Below are positions 1-8,239 of a stretch of DNA of 64,000 nucleotides, piece by piece. The translations under genes and the position numbers were made by a program. The number at the start of each line of letters is the position of its first letter. Position 1 is the first letter of the stretch. This DNA comes from Pedobacter lusitanus (GTDB lineage Bacteria; Bacteroidota; Bacteroidia; Sphingobacteriales; Sphingobacteriaceae), in the NCBI RefSeq assembly GCF_040026395.1, contig NZ_CP157278.1, positions 3,348,001-3,412,000 on the forward strand, in the 5' to 3' direction. The notes beneath the pieces are model-generated. The model was not told where the DNA came from and made no database searches. It saw nothing but the letters and a program-made list of their open reading frames with translations.

Positions 1-201
1 CAGTTCTTCAAAAATCTGCATAACGGCATCCTTGCTCGCTTCCTCGTCTTTGAAATAATTAAGACAAACCCCGTAAACAAGATGCATATACCGGTTATAA
101 AGCACCCCTAATGCATCCAGACTTCCTGTACTTTTGTACTGTAAAAGAAGGCCTGCATCATCGGTATCTCTGACTCCTGCTGTATTTTTTATAAATTTCA
201 A
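1..201 (-). CDS. RNA polymerase sigma-70 family (ECF-like) sigma factor, N-terminal part
   Basis: Only the first 67 codons are visible; the gene runs off the left edge. The translation begins MKFIKNTAGVRDTDDAGLL and continues into a region-2 type segment with LGVLYNRYMHLVYGVCLNY followed by a Lys/Asp/Glu-rich helix ending in VMQIFEEL. This is the conserved region 2.1-2.2 of ECF sigma factors, which binds core polymerase and the -10 region. The start is a TTG at 199-201; an in-frame TGA lies a short way upstream and no ATG fits. The C-terminal region 4 cannot be seen, so the subgroup and any anti-sigma partner are unknown. Confidence 0.75.
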   Translation of the reverse strand, partial: MKFIKNTAGVRDTDDAGLLLQYKSTGSLDALGVLYNRYMHLVYGVCLNYFKDEEASKDAVMQIFEEL

Positions 202-334
202 ATTATATATGGAGGAAAATTCTTTTCAAGTATAAAAATATTTTCTGACTCTGAGCCTCTTTAAATTCATATGATTCTGATAATCTTCATTTAATGGCCA
301 GAAATTTGCTTACTATTGACTTTATACCAAACAA

Positions 335-1147
335 ATGAATAAAATCAAATTATTATCCCTGGCTTTCGCAGCCATCGCACTGAACACCTATAACGCACAA
401 AGCCAATCACTTGGAAGCATTTTAAAAAAAGTAAAATCTGCAACCGAGACTAAGACAACTACTACCCAGCCGGCAAACCAGCAAACAAATCAGCCCACGG
501 CTACCGCAACAACTTCTACAGCAGTTAAACCAAGTACCCTGGAAATTGGTACCGGAATTAAACAGGCACTGGAAGCAGGTATTTCCAAAGGGGCAGATCA
601 GTTATCTATGAAAGACGGTTTCCTGGGTAATATGGCAGTTAAAATATTATTCCCTCCCGAAGCACAAAAGGTAGAAAAAGCACTGAGAAGTGTAGGTCTG
701 GGTTCTCTGGCTGATAATGTCGTGACCAGTTTAAACAGGGCAGCAGAAGATGCAGCAAAAGAAGCTAAACCGATATTCGTCTCGGCAATTAAACAAATGA
801 CCATTACTGATGCTACAAATATTTTACTGGGGAGTGAAAATTCAGCAACTGAATATTTTAAAAAGGCAACGACTTCTCAACTGATGGAGAAATTCAAACC
901 TGTCGTTACTTCCAGTTTAAGTAAAGTCGGCGCAGCTAAATATTGGGGAGACGCAACCAATCAGTACAATAAATTACCATTGGTTAAACCGGTAACTACT
1001 GATCTTACGGGTTATGTAACTCAGAAAGCCGTAGAAGGCATGTTTATCCAGGTTGCACAGGAAGAGGCAGCGATCAGAAATAACCTGGGCGGACGTACGA
1101 CATCAGTTCTTCAGAAAGTATTCGGATACGCCGATCAGAAAAAATAA
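335..1147 (+). CDS. DUF4197 domain-containing exported protein
   Basis: The 270-residue protein starts with a signal peptide (MNKIKLLSLAFAAIALNTYNA, cut probably just after) followed by a Thr/Gln/Ala-rich linker to about residue 65. The rest matches the DUF4197 family: a helical domain with the segments DGFLGN, AVKILFPPE, LNRAAEDAAKEAKPIF and YFKKATTSQLMEKFKP. The function of the family is not known; the signal peptide places it in the periplasm or outside the cell. It stands alone between a divergent sigma factor gene and a downstream helicase gene 59 bases away. The ATG start is supported by the signal peptide. Confidence 0.85.
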   Translation: MNKIKLLSLAFAAIALNTYNAQSQSLGSILKKVKSATETKTTTTQPANQQTNQPTATATTSTAVKPSTLEIGTGIKQALEAGISKGADQLSMKDGFLGNMAVKILFPPEAQKVEKALRSVGLGSLADNVVTSLNRAAEDAAKEAKPIFVSAIKQMTITDATNILLGSENSATEYFKKATTSQLMEKFKPVVTSSLSKVGAAKYWGDATNQYNKLPLVKPVTTDLTGYVTQKAVEGMFIQVAQEEAAIRNNLGGRTTSVLQKVFGYADQKK

Positions 1148-1206
1148 AAAAGCCGAAAATAAAGGCTACTTTTATGCAGTACAATTACGAATAACTTACA
1201 AGTATA

Positions 1207-2499
1207 TTGGATTTTAAAGATTTTAATTTTAACCCTGATCTATTAGAGGGTTTATTAGCAATGGGTTTCAGAAATGCAACCCCTATACAACAGGAAGCAA
1301 TTCCGCTTATCCTGGCAAAAAAAGACCTGATTGCCTGCGCCCAGACCGGGACAGGAAAAACAGGAGCTTATTTGCTGCCGGTCATGAATATGATCAGCCA
1401 GACCGAGGAGCGGCATAATAATACGCTTATTCTTGCCCCTACCCGGGAGCTTGCACAGCAAATTGATCTGCAGGTTGAAGCACTTTCCTATTTCACCAAT
1501 ATCAGCTCCCTGACAGTTTACGGAGGAGGAGATGGTATTGCCTATGAACAACAGAAACGCAGTATGCGTGAAGGTGTGGACATTATCATTGCCACGCCGG
1601 GCAGACTGATTTCTCACCTTTCTTCAGGATTACTCAAACTTGATCAGCTACAGCACCTGGTTCTGGATGAAGCGGACAGGATGCTCGACATGGGTTTTTA
1701 TGATGATATTATGCGCATCGTAAGTTTCCTTCCGGAAAAAAGACAAACGGTATTATTTTCGGCAACCATGCCACCTAAAATAAGAAAGCTTGCAGGTAAC
1801 CTGTTAAAAGATCCTGAACAGATCAGTATTGCAATTTCAAAACCTGCAGCCGGGATCAATCAGCAGGCTTATATCGTACATGATACACAGAAAGTAAAAT
1901 TGCTTACTGAACTCATGAAAAACGTTGATTATCCAAGTATTTTAATTTTTGCTTCTACGAAAGACAAGGTTAAAAATCTGGGTAAAGTCTTCCGTGGACT
2001 TGGATTTAAAGCAGAAGCTTTTCACTCCGATCTGGGACAAAAAGAAAGAGAAGCTATTTTATCAGAATTTAAAAATAAACGTGTTCCTGTGCTGATTGGT
2101 ACTGATGTATTATCCAGAGGAATTGATGTGGAAGGAATCACGCTGGTAATCAATTTTGATGTACCACATGATCCGGAAGATTATATTCACAGGATAGGCC
2201 GGACAGCGAGAGCTGCAACCACAGGTACAGCGATCACTTTAGTTAATGATAAGGACAAACGTAAGTTTGCCAACATTGAGAAGCTGATTGGCAAACCCAT
2301 AGACAGAATGCCTTTACCTGAACATCTGGGTGCGGCACCTGTAGAAACAGCTGTTACCACAGAACCTAAAACAGAGCACAAAAAAAAGAAAGCACCTCAG
2401 CGTAAGTTCTGGAAAAAGAAACCTAAAACCAATGGTTCGTTGCCCCAGGCTGAGAATACTGCACCAAAAACAGAAGGTTCCGTACCTAAATCTGAATAA
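1207..2499 (+). CDS. DEAD/DEAH-box ATP-dependent RNA helicase
   Basis: A superfamily 2 RNA helicase of the RhlE/DeaD type that would unwind RNA duplexes during ribosome assembly or mRNA decay. All core motifs are visible: Q motif ATPIQQ near residue 24, Walker A AQTGTGKT at 45-52, PTREL at 78-82, DEAD at 154-157, SAT at 185-187, and HRIGRTAR near 330. After about residue 385 comes a Lys-rich, low-complexity tail, as in RhlE-type proteins, probably for RNA binding. The start is TTG at 1207 because the family sequence DFKDFNFNPDLLEG begins directly there. A strong terminator follows at 2559-2586. The exact paralogue (RhlE, DbpA, CsdA) cannot be fixed from sequence alone. Confidence 0.93.
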   Translation: MDFKDFNFNPDLLEGLLAMGFRNATPIQQEAIPLILAKKDLIACAQTGTGKTGAYLLPVMNMISQTEERHNNTLILAPTRELAQQIDLQVEALSYFTNISSLTVYGGGDGIAYEQQKRSMREGVDIIIATPGRLISHLSSGLLKLDQLQHLVLDEADRMLDMGFYDDIMRIVSFLPEKRQTVLFSATMPPKIRKLAGNLLKDPEQISIAISKPAAGINQQAYIVHDTQKVKLLTELMKNVDYPSILIFASTKDKVKNLGKVFRGLGFKAEAFHSDLGQKEREAILSEFKNKRVPVLIGTDVLSRGIDVEGITLVINFDVPHDPEDYIHRIGRTARAATTGTAITLVNDKDKRKFANIEKLIGKPIDRMPLPEHLGAAPVETAVTTEPKTEHKKKKAPQRKFWKKKPKTNGSLPQAENTAPKTEGSVPKSE

Positions 2500-2558
2500 T
2501 ATAACAACCGCTTAAAGTAAAATTTTATTGTTTTATTTGTAAAATTAAGCAGTTCAGG

Positions 2559-2586
2559 AACAGGAGCAATTTTTATTGCTCCTGTT
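2559..2586 (+). terminator. Intrinsic terminator of the DEAD-box helicase gene
   Basis: A perfect 12-bp stem (AACAGGAGCAAT with its complement) closes a four-T loop and runs into a T tract. It lies between the helicase stop codon and the rarA start codon, which is only 17 bases beyond the hairpin. Confidence 0.88.
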
Positions 2587-2603
2587 TTTTTATCTTTACA
2601 TTT

Positions 2604-3884
2604 ATGCAAAACCTACCTCCATTAGCCGAACGGATGCGTCCGCAAAATCTGGATGAATATGTTGGACAACAACATTTGGTAGGTCCGGATGCGGTACTGC
2701 GCAAAGCGATACAAAGCGGCCAGCTCCCTTCCATGATCTTCTGGGGCCCTCCGGGGGTCGGAAAAACAACTTTAGCCTATATTATCTCGCAAACGTTAGA
2801 TCGTCCGTTTTTTAATCTGAGTGCCATTAATTCAGGAGTCAGGGACATACGCGATGTTATCGATAAAGCAGCACTGTTAAAGGATAGTTTTCTGGGCTTA
2901 CCGATCTTATTCATTGATGAGATCCACAGATTCAGTAAATCACAGCAGGATAGTTTACTGGGCGCAGTAGAACGCGGCCTGGTTACACTCATTGGTGCTA
3001 CGACAGAAAATCCTTCTTTTGAAGTGATTTCCGCTTTATTATCCCGCTGCCAGGTTTACATCCTGAAATCACTGGATGAGCAGGAGCTTTCCGGTCTGCT
3101 GCAAACTGCAATCCGTGAAGATGTCATCCTGAAAGAGAAAAAAATCACCATTAAAGAGCATGAAGCACTGATCCGTTTATCCGGAGGTGATGCCCGAAAG
3201 CTACTCAATGTACTGGAAATTGCAATTAATGGCATTGGTGGTGATCAGCTGGTTCTGACCAACGAAAATGTACTGAAACACGCCCAGCAGAATCTCGCTT
3301 TATATGACAAGGCCGGAGAACAGCATTATGATATCATTTCTGCTTTTATCAAATCCATAAGAGGAAGTGATCCCAATGCCGCTGTTTACTGGCTTGCCAG
3401 AATGATTGAAGGCGGCGAAGATCCGTTATTTATTGCCAGACGGTTACTCATTCTCGCTTCGGAAGATATCGGCAATGCCAATCCCAATGCGCTGTTACTG
3501 GCCAATAACTGCTTTCAGGCGGTGAATGTCATCGGTTATCCCGAAGCCAGAATCATTCTTTCACAGGCAGTGACCTATCTTGCCTCTTCGGTGAAAAGCA
3601 ACGCTGCTTACGAAGCGATCAATAAGGCACAGCAACTGGTCAGAGAGACCGGTAATTTACCTGTTCCCTTACCTATCAGAAATGCGCCAACCAAACTGAT
3701 GAAAAATATCGGTTATGGAAAAGACTACAAGTATGCTCATGGTTATGAAGGGAATTTTACTGCCCAGGAATATTTACCTGACCTGATCAGCGGCACCAAA
3801 CTATATGATCCGGGACATAATCCTGCGGAAGATAAACTCAGAGAAAAATTGAAACAGAACTGGAAAGATAAATACGGTTACTAG
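2604..3884 (+). CDS. rarA: Replication-associated recombination protein A (AAA+ ATPase, MgsA/RarA)
   Basis: A clamp-loader-like AAA+ ATPase that acts at stalled replication forks. Walker A GPPGVGKT lies at residues 48-55, Walker B LFIDEIHRF at about 101-109, and sensor 1 sits in the GATTENPSFEV stretch. The C-terminal half carries the family-specific segments SAFIKSIRGSDPNAAVYWLA and RRLLILASEDIGNA, then the tetramerisation domain. Length 426 residues is normal. A terminator ends 17 bases before the ATG, so the promoter must overlap the terminator; TATCTTTA at 2591-2598 is close to the Bacteroidota -7 consensus and would leave almost no 5' leader. Confidence 0.95.
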   Translation: MQNLPPLAERMRPQNLDEYVGQQHLVGPDAVLRKAIQSGQLPSMIFWGPPGVGKTTLAYIISQTLDRPFFNLSAINSGVRDIRDVIDKAALLKDSFLGLPILFIDEIHRFSKSQQDSLLGAVERGLVTLIGATTENPSFEVISALLSRCQVYILKSLDEQELSGLLQTAIREDVILKEKKITIKEHEALIRLSGGDARKLLNVLEIAINGIGGDQLVLTNENVLKHAQQNLALYDKAGEQHYDIISAFIKSIRGSDPNAAVYWLARMIEGGEDPLFIARRLLILASEDIGNANPNALLLANNCFQAVNVIGYPEARIILSQAVTYLASSVKSNAAYEAINKAQQLVRETGNLPVPLPIRNAPTKLMKNIGYGKDYKYAHGYEGNFTAQEYLPDLISGTKLYDPGHNPAEDKLREKLKQNWKDKYGY

Positions 3885-4030
3885 ACAATTTATCCCCAGC
3901 TTTTAAGACAGTTGTACAGAATTGTAGTCAACATAGCTGTTTCGGGACACTTTTGTGTCAGCTATTCGATGAAATTTAGACAAAAATCCTGTCTTATTCT
4001 GATAAATCACAGAAAACTTACACTTGGCAT

Positions 4031-4038
4031 TACCTTTG
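4031..4038 (+). promoter_or_regulatory. Possible -7 promoter element for the OmpA lipoprotein gene
   Basis: TACCTTTG fits the Bacteroidota -7 consensus TAnnTTTG and lies 34 bases before the ATG at 4073. No clear -33 TTTG is seen at the expected distance, so this is a partial match. Confidence 0.4.
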
Positions 4039-4072
4039 AGTAAAAGCCAATATAAACAAATAAATTATTATC

Positions 4073-4753
4073 ATGATTACTTCGAAATTCAAAATAGCTA
4101 CATTCAGTATTGCATTATCGTTAAGCGCAATGGCTTTTCAGGGCTGCGACAGTTTAACTAAAACACAAAAGGGTGCTGGTATCGGTGCTGCAGCAGGTGG
4201 TGTATTAGGTGCTATTATCGGAAAAAAAGCTGGTAATACTGCTATTGGAGCAATTATAGGTGGTGCTATTGGTGGTACTGCTGGTGGATTCATCGGAAAA
4301 CGTATGGATAAACAGGCTGCTGAAATTCAGAATGCTATTCCAAATGCAGAGGTAGTACGTGAAGGTGAAGGTATCATCGTGAAATTTGATAGCGGAATCT
4401 TATTTGATTTTGACAGTGCAAACTTAAAAGCACAAGCTAAAGAAAATGTAAAATCATTATCCGGATCTCTTGAAAAATATCCTGATACTGAAATCAAGGT
4501 TATCGGTCATACTGACAGCAGAGGTACTGAAACTTATAACATGAGTCTTTCTGAAAGAAGAGCAGCAGCTGTTAAAGCTTATGCAGTTTCTCAGGGCGTA
4601 CCATCATCACGTTTAACTACTGTAGGTAAAGGTTTCTCTGAGCCAATTGCTGATAATGCAACTGACGCAGGAAGAGCTGCTAACCGCAGAGTTGAAATTG
4701 TTATCGTAGCAAATGATCAATTGAAAAAACAAGCTCAGCAAGCTAACAACTAA
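4073..4753 (+). CDS. OmpA-family outer-membrane lipoprotein with glycine zipper
   Basis: The signal peptide ends in a lipobox-like stretch (AMAFQGC, Cys25), so the mature protein should be lipidated. Residues about 33-75 are a Gly/Ala-rich glycine-zipper segment (GAGIGAAAGGVLGAIIG and a second GGAIGGTAGGFIG), which usually inserts in or lies against a membrane. Residues about 105-215 form an OmpA-C domain with FDFDSANLK, VIGHTDSRGT and the peptidoglycan-binding signature ending NRRVEI. It probably ties the outer membrane to peptidoglycan, like Pal or YiaD. It is monocistronic, with a terminator shared with the convergent gene. Confidence 0.92.
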   Translation: MITSKFKIATFSIALSLSAMAFQGCDSLTKTQKGAGIGAAAGGVLGAIIGKKAGNTAIGAIIGGAIGGTAGGFIGKRMDKQAAEIQNAIPNAEVVREGEGIIVKFDSGILFDFDSANLKAQAKENVKSLSGSLEKYPDTEIKVIGHTDSRGTETYNMSLSERRAAAVKAYAVSQGVPSSRLTTVGKGFSEPIADNATDAGRAANRRVEIVIVANDQLKKQAQQANN

Positions 4754-4782
4754 AAATATTAAGATCTACCTATTTTAATAAC

Positions 4783-4814
4783 AAAAAGCCGAAGTAATTA
4801 TACTTCGGCTTTTT
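4783..4814. terminator. Bidirectional intrinsic terminator
   Basis: A perfect 14-bp stem (AAAAAGCCGAAGTA and its complement) around an ATTA loop. A and T tracts at the two ends let it work for the OmpA lipoprotein gene on + and for the 114-residue gene on -. Confidence 0.9.
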
Positions 4815-4840
4815 TGATGACATAGATTTTTTATCCTGTT

Positions 4841-5185
4841 TTATTGATAGATATCTTCAAAATAATGAATTGCCAGTGATTTTAAGAGTAATTCCTGCTC
4901 CATCATTGCAAATGACGGAACCTGTTTTACCAGCTTCCAATGCGGCCATCCGTCCTGATCCAGTCCTTCAAGCTCATAAAATCCCATTTCACTCAATAAA
5001 CGGCAGGTTGCGATATGCATCAGCTCTTCTTTTTGACGTTTGCTATACTTACCTGGTCCCTTGCCGAGTTCCTGAACACCTATCAAAAATAACATTACCT
5101 TTAAATCAGGTATATCTGAGTCAAATTCTTCAGCAATCTTTTGCTGAAGAACCTTCCATTTGGCATTAATTTCTGCGGGTTTCAT
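4841..5185 (-). CDS. Conserved hypothetical protein, 114 residues
   Basis: I do not recognise a named family with certainty. The protein is soluble, acidic and helical in look: it starts MKPAEINAKWKVLQQKIAEE, has LKVMLFLIGVQELGKG, a basic stretch YSKRQKEELMHIATCRLLSE, then a Gly/Asp/Trp-rich turn (LEGLDQDGWPHWKL). No signal peptide or membrane segment is seen. Codon use and length are compatible with a real gene, and it has its own ATG and the convergent terminator at 4783-4814. It diverges from the oxidoreductase gene at 5281. The function is unknown. Confidence 0.75.
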   Translation of the reverse strand: MKPAEINAKWKVLQQKIAEEFDSDIPDLKVMLFLIGVQELGKGPGKYSKRQKEELMHIATCRLLSEMGFYELEGLDQDGWPHWKLVKQVPSFAMMEQELLLKSLAIHYFEDIYQ

Positions 5186-5280
5186 AGTCCAAAGATAAAA
5201 AATATAAAAACGGTTTATGACAATTATATTAATACATCAATTTTTGGATTCGCTAATTTAGCCGTTAAAATATATTATTG

Positions 5281-6294
5281 ATGACTAAAGTAATCACAAC
5301 GGGCCTGATGGCTTATGGTATGTCCGGCAAGATCTTTCACGGACCTTTTCTAACTTCACATCAAGGATTTAAACTTCATGCTGTAACTGAACGTAATCAA
5401 AAAAATGCGGAAAAGGATTTCCCGGGGATTATCAGTTATGACAGTATTGAAGAGTTACTAAATGATAAAAGTTTGGAGTTGATTGTTATCAATACTCCAA
5501 ACAATACACATTACGAATATGCAAAGCTGGCACTGAATGCGGGCAAACATATTTTGGTAGAAAAACCGTTTACCGCAAATCTGGCAGAAGCAGCGGAAAT
5601 ATTTAAACTGGCAGAAAGTCTGGATAAAAAGGTATTTGTCTATCAAAACCGCAGATGGGATAGTGACTTCGTCGCAGTAAAAAATATAATTAATAGTGAT
5701 AAGCTGGGTAAACTGTCAGAAGTTCATCTGCGCTTTGACAGATATAAAGCTGGTATTGGTGTAAAAAGCTTTAAGGAAGAGCCGATAGCCGCCAGTGGTT
5801 TACAGTACGATTTAGGCCCGCATCTGGTGGACCAGGCAATCAGCCTGTTCGGACAGCCTGATTCATTTCATAAAATATTAGGCAGAAACAGAGAAAACAC
5901 AAAAGTTGATGACTTCTTCTCTATCCATCTGAGCTATCCTGACAGCTTAAATGTATTTGTACATTCCAACATGATGGTGACTGACATACAGCCTGCTTTT
6001 GTATTGCATGGCAGAAACGGCTCGCTTATTAAAGAGAGAGCGGATGTACAGGAAGAACAGTTACTGAAAGGGATTAAACCGAATGAACCGGGCTTTGGTA
6101 TTGAGGCAAAAGGTAAAGAAGGGAAACTGACCCTGATCAATGCAAACGGGGATAGAACAAGCCAGCTGATAGCTTCTGAACCAGCCAGTTATATGGCTCT
6201 TTTTGAAGCGGTATATCAGTCTCTGGTAAACCAGCAACCCTTCCCGGTACTACAGCAGCAAATATTAAAGCAGATAGCAATCCTGGAAGCCTGA
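5281..6294 (+). CDS. Gfo/Idh/MocA family NAD(P)-dependent oxidoreductase
   Basis: A dehydrogenase of the glucose-fructose oxidoreductase / inositol dehydrogenase family. The N-terminal Rossmann fold (TTGLMAYGMSGKIFHGP, then a second strand ending in ERN) binds NAD(P). The conserved EKPFTANLAEA segment, near residue 95, carries the cofactor- and substrate-contacting Lys-Pro. The C-terminal domain has the DLGPHLVDQAI signature with the catalytic-type His. The substrate cannot be told. The ATG at 5281 is chosen; a TTG codon directly before it would add one Met. The next gene starts 3 bases after the stop, so the two are probably cotranscribed. Confidence 0.9.
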   Translation: MTKVITTGLMAYGMSGKIFHGPFLTSHQGFKLHAVTERNQKNAEKDFPGIISYDSIEELLNDKSLELIVINTPNNTHYEYAKLALNAGKHILVEKPFTANLAEAAEIFKLAESLDKKVFVYQNRRWDSDFVAVKNIINSDKLGKLSEVHLRFDRYKAGIGVKSFKEEPIAASGLQYDLGPHLVDQAISLFGQPDSFHKILGRNRENTKVDDFFSIHLSYPDSLNVFVHSNMMVTDIQPAFVLHGRNGSLIKERADVQEEQLLKGIKPNEPGFGIEAKGKEGKLTLINANGDRTSQLIASEPASYMALFEAVYQSLVNQQPFPVLQQQILKQIAILEA

Positions 6295-6296
6295 TC

Positions 6297-7076
6297 ATGA
6301 CAACCTACCTGATCTTACTCGCCGCATTTCTGATCGCTCTGTATTTTATATTCAGAAACAAAAAATCTAAACAGCTCCCTGAAAACATCATCGGTGAAGC
6401 TGAAAGGCAGCTACTGCTTAGTCATGTGGCTTATTATAAAAACCTCGATGCTGCAAACAGAACAAAATTTGAGCAAATGCTCGAAGACTTTTTAAGTGAT
6501 GTACGCATTGAAGGTATTGATCTGACACCTGACAGGACTGATCGTTTATTAATTGCATCCAGCGCCGTTATTCCGGTCTTTGGATTTGGACAGTGGAAAT
6601 ATAAAAATCTGCATGCAGTGATCCTGTATCCTGACACTTTCAACAAAGATTTTCAATTTGAGGGCGGTGACCGCAACATTCTTGGAATGGTAGGTACCGG
6701 GTATATGAACGGCCAGATGATTTTATCACGTTCTGCCCTGCTGGAAGGATTTTCTATCAGTGCAGACAAAGAAAATACAGCCATTCATGAATTTGTGCAT
6801 CTGCTGGATAAATCTGACGGGGCAACTGATGGTATTCCTGAAAATCTGATGCCGCATCAGTATATTATTCCCTGGGTAAAAATGATTCATCAGGAAATCA
6901 ATCAGATTGAGGCCGGAAAGTCTGATATCAATCCTTATGCTGTTACCAATGAGGCTGAATTCTTTGCTGTAGTTTCAGAATATTTCTTTGAGAAACCTGC
7001 TCAGTTCAAAGACAAACATCCCGAGCTTTATCAAATATTATCCACTACGTTTTCACAGGATCCGGTAACCAGATAA
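6297..7076 (+). CDS. MtfA-like zinc-dependent peptidase (peptidase family M90)
   Basis: The N-terminus is a single membrane anchor (YLILLAAFLIALYFIF), followed by a soluble domain of the MtfA type. The zinc motif HEFVH is at residues 164-168 and is followed by LLDKSDGATDGIP, a family signature; the distal Glu-rich helix NEAEFFAVVSEYFFEKP is near residue 205. In Escherichia coli MtfA is an aminopeptidase that binds the repressor Mlc, but no Mlc homologue is seen here, so only peptidase activity is inferred. It follows the oxidoreductase gene by 2 bases. A 9-bp inverted repeat (7062-7070 and 7102-7110) overlaps the stop region but lacks a T tract. Confidence 0.88.
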   Translation: MTTYLILLAAFLIALYFIFRNKKSKQLPENIIGEAERQLLLSHVAYYKNLDAANRTKFEQMLEDFLSDVRIEGIDLTPDRTDRLLIASSAVIPVFGFGQWKYKNLHAVILYPDTFNKDFQFEGGDRNILGMVGTGYMNGQMILSRSALLEGFSISADKENTAIHEFVHLLDKSDGATDGIPENLMPHQYIIPWVKMIHQEINQIEAGKSDINPYAVTNEAEFFAVVSEYFFEKPAQFKDKHPELYQILSTTFSQDPVTR

Positions 7077-7121
7077 TTCTGCTCTGGTAAAAGAATAATT
7101 CGGTTACCGGTTCTGCTGGTT

Positions 7122-8111
7122 CTATAAACCACCCAACAGGGCTACGGTAAATTCGGTAGGTATTTCCAAATGCGGAATGTGTCCGCTACCATCAAATTCT
7201 ATCAGCTTGGCACCCGGTATTCTCGCCGCAATCTGCTTCCCCAATATTTTGTACTGACCATGAAGCGCCTGCTCCTGCGGGCTTAACAATCCCTTTCCGA
7301 CGATAGTTTTATCTTCCTTACCAATAAAGAGAATCGTTGGAACTGTGATATTCTGAAATTCATAAACAACAGGTTGTTCGTAAATCATAGTAAAAGTCAT
7401 TGCAGCAACCTTAGCCCATCGTGGGTAATCGGAACTCAGTGTTACTCCGGAAGCAATGCTTACCAATTCATCATATTCTGGTTTCCAAACAGTAAAATAA
7501 GAGCTTTGATAGTATTTCTTTATGCTTTCTGCTGTTGATTTAAGTTCTGTTTTATATTGATCTTCTGTAGTGACATAGGGCACAAATGCACGGTAATCTT
7601 CCAGTCCGATAGGGTTTTCCAGTAATAACTTTTCAGTAGCCTGAGGGTACATTAAAGCGAATCTCGTAGCCAGCATGCCTCCCATTGAATGTCCCAGAAT
7701 GCTTGCCTTCTGAATACCCAGGGTATCCAACAAAGCTTTATTCCAGCGGGCCAGCTGATGAAAACTGTAATGAATATAAGGTTTTGACGATTTCCCAAAC
7801 CCGATCTGATCAGGCACAATTACCCTGAATCCTCTGCTGGTTAATGCTTTGATCACATTAGTCCAGTAGTATCCGCCAAAGTTTTTACCATGAAACAAAA
7901 CTACAGTTCTCCCATTTGCATTTTGTACCGGGGCAACATCCATGTAGGCCATACGTATATCCTGTCCTTCTGTACGGATGGGGAAATATTTTACGGGATA
8001 AGCATATTTGACATTTTCTAAAGTAACAGACAGTGTATCTGTTTGTTGTGCGGAAGCCGACAGGGAAATACTAAATAATAGAAGAGCGGGTAGAAGTAGT
8101 TTTTTGAACAT
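7122..8111 (-). CDS. Exported alpha/beta hydrolase
   Basis: A 329-residue protein with a signal peptide (LLLPALLLFSISLSASAQ). The alpha/beta hydrolase fold is complete: oxyanion region VLFHGKNFGG near 72-80, nucleophile elbow GHSMGG with Ser142, acid in the segment FIGKEDKTIVG, and catalytic His in GSGHIPHLE near 312. The helical cap lies around residues 165-245. It resembles periplasmic haloalkane dehalogenase/epoxide-hydrolase-like esterases; the substrate is unknown. It converges on the MtfA-like gene and lies downstream of the TonB receptor terminator, so it probably has its own promoter. Confidence 0.88.
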   Translation of the reverse strand: MFKKLLLPALLLFSISLSASAQQTDTLSVTLENVKYAYPVKYFPIRTEGQDIRMAYMDVAPVQNANGRTVVLFHGKNFGGYYWTNVIKALTSRGFRVIVPDQIGFGKSSKPYIHYSFHQLARWNKALLDTLGIQKASILGHSMGGMLATRFALMYPQATEKLLLENPIGLEDYRAFVPYVTTEDQYKTELKSTAESIKKYYQSSYFTVWKPEYDELVSIASGVTLSSDYPRWAKVAAMTFTMIYEQPVVYEFQNITVPTILFIGKEDKTIVGKGLLSPQEQALHGQYKILGKQIAARIPGAKLIEFDGSGHIPHLEIPTEFTVALLGGL

Positions 8112-8184
8112 ATATTTTACTGATTGTAGCCTAGAAACAAAGTAAAAGGCCGAAAGTTCTAAAACTAACGATTATTTTACAGAA

Positions 8185-8216
8185 AAACCCCGTTCCTTAT
8201 ACAGGAAGCGGGGTTT
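8185..8216 (-). terminator. Intrinsic terminator of the TonB receptor gene
   Basis: On the minus strand a GC-rich stem (AAACCCCG with CGGGGTTT, extended by TTCC/GGAA across a one-base bulge) is followed by a T tract. It lies 24 bases after the receptor stop codon. Confidence 0.8.
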
Positions 8217-8239
8217 CGTCTCAAACGTGTGTGTGTTTG

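Noticed and set aside
1255..1617. 120-codon minus-strand frame inside the DEAD-box helicase gene
   Set aside because: Fully antisense to conserved helicase motifs and shows no domain of its own.
7062..7110. 9-bp inverted repeat (CCGGTAACC/GGTTACCGG) as terminator of the MtfA-like gene
   Set aside because: The arms are 31 bases apart, the left arm lies inside the gene and there is no T tract; too weak to list as a terminator.
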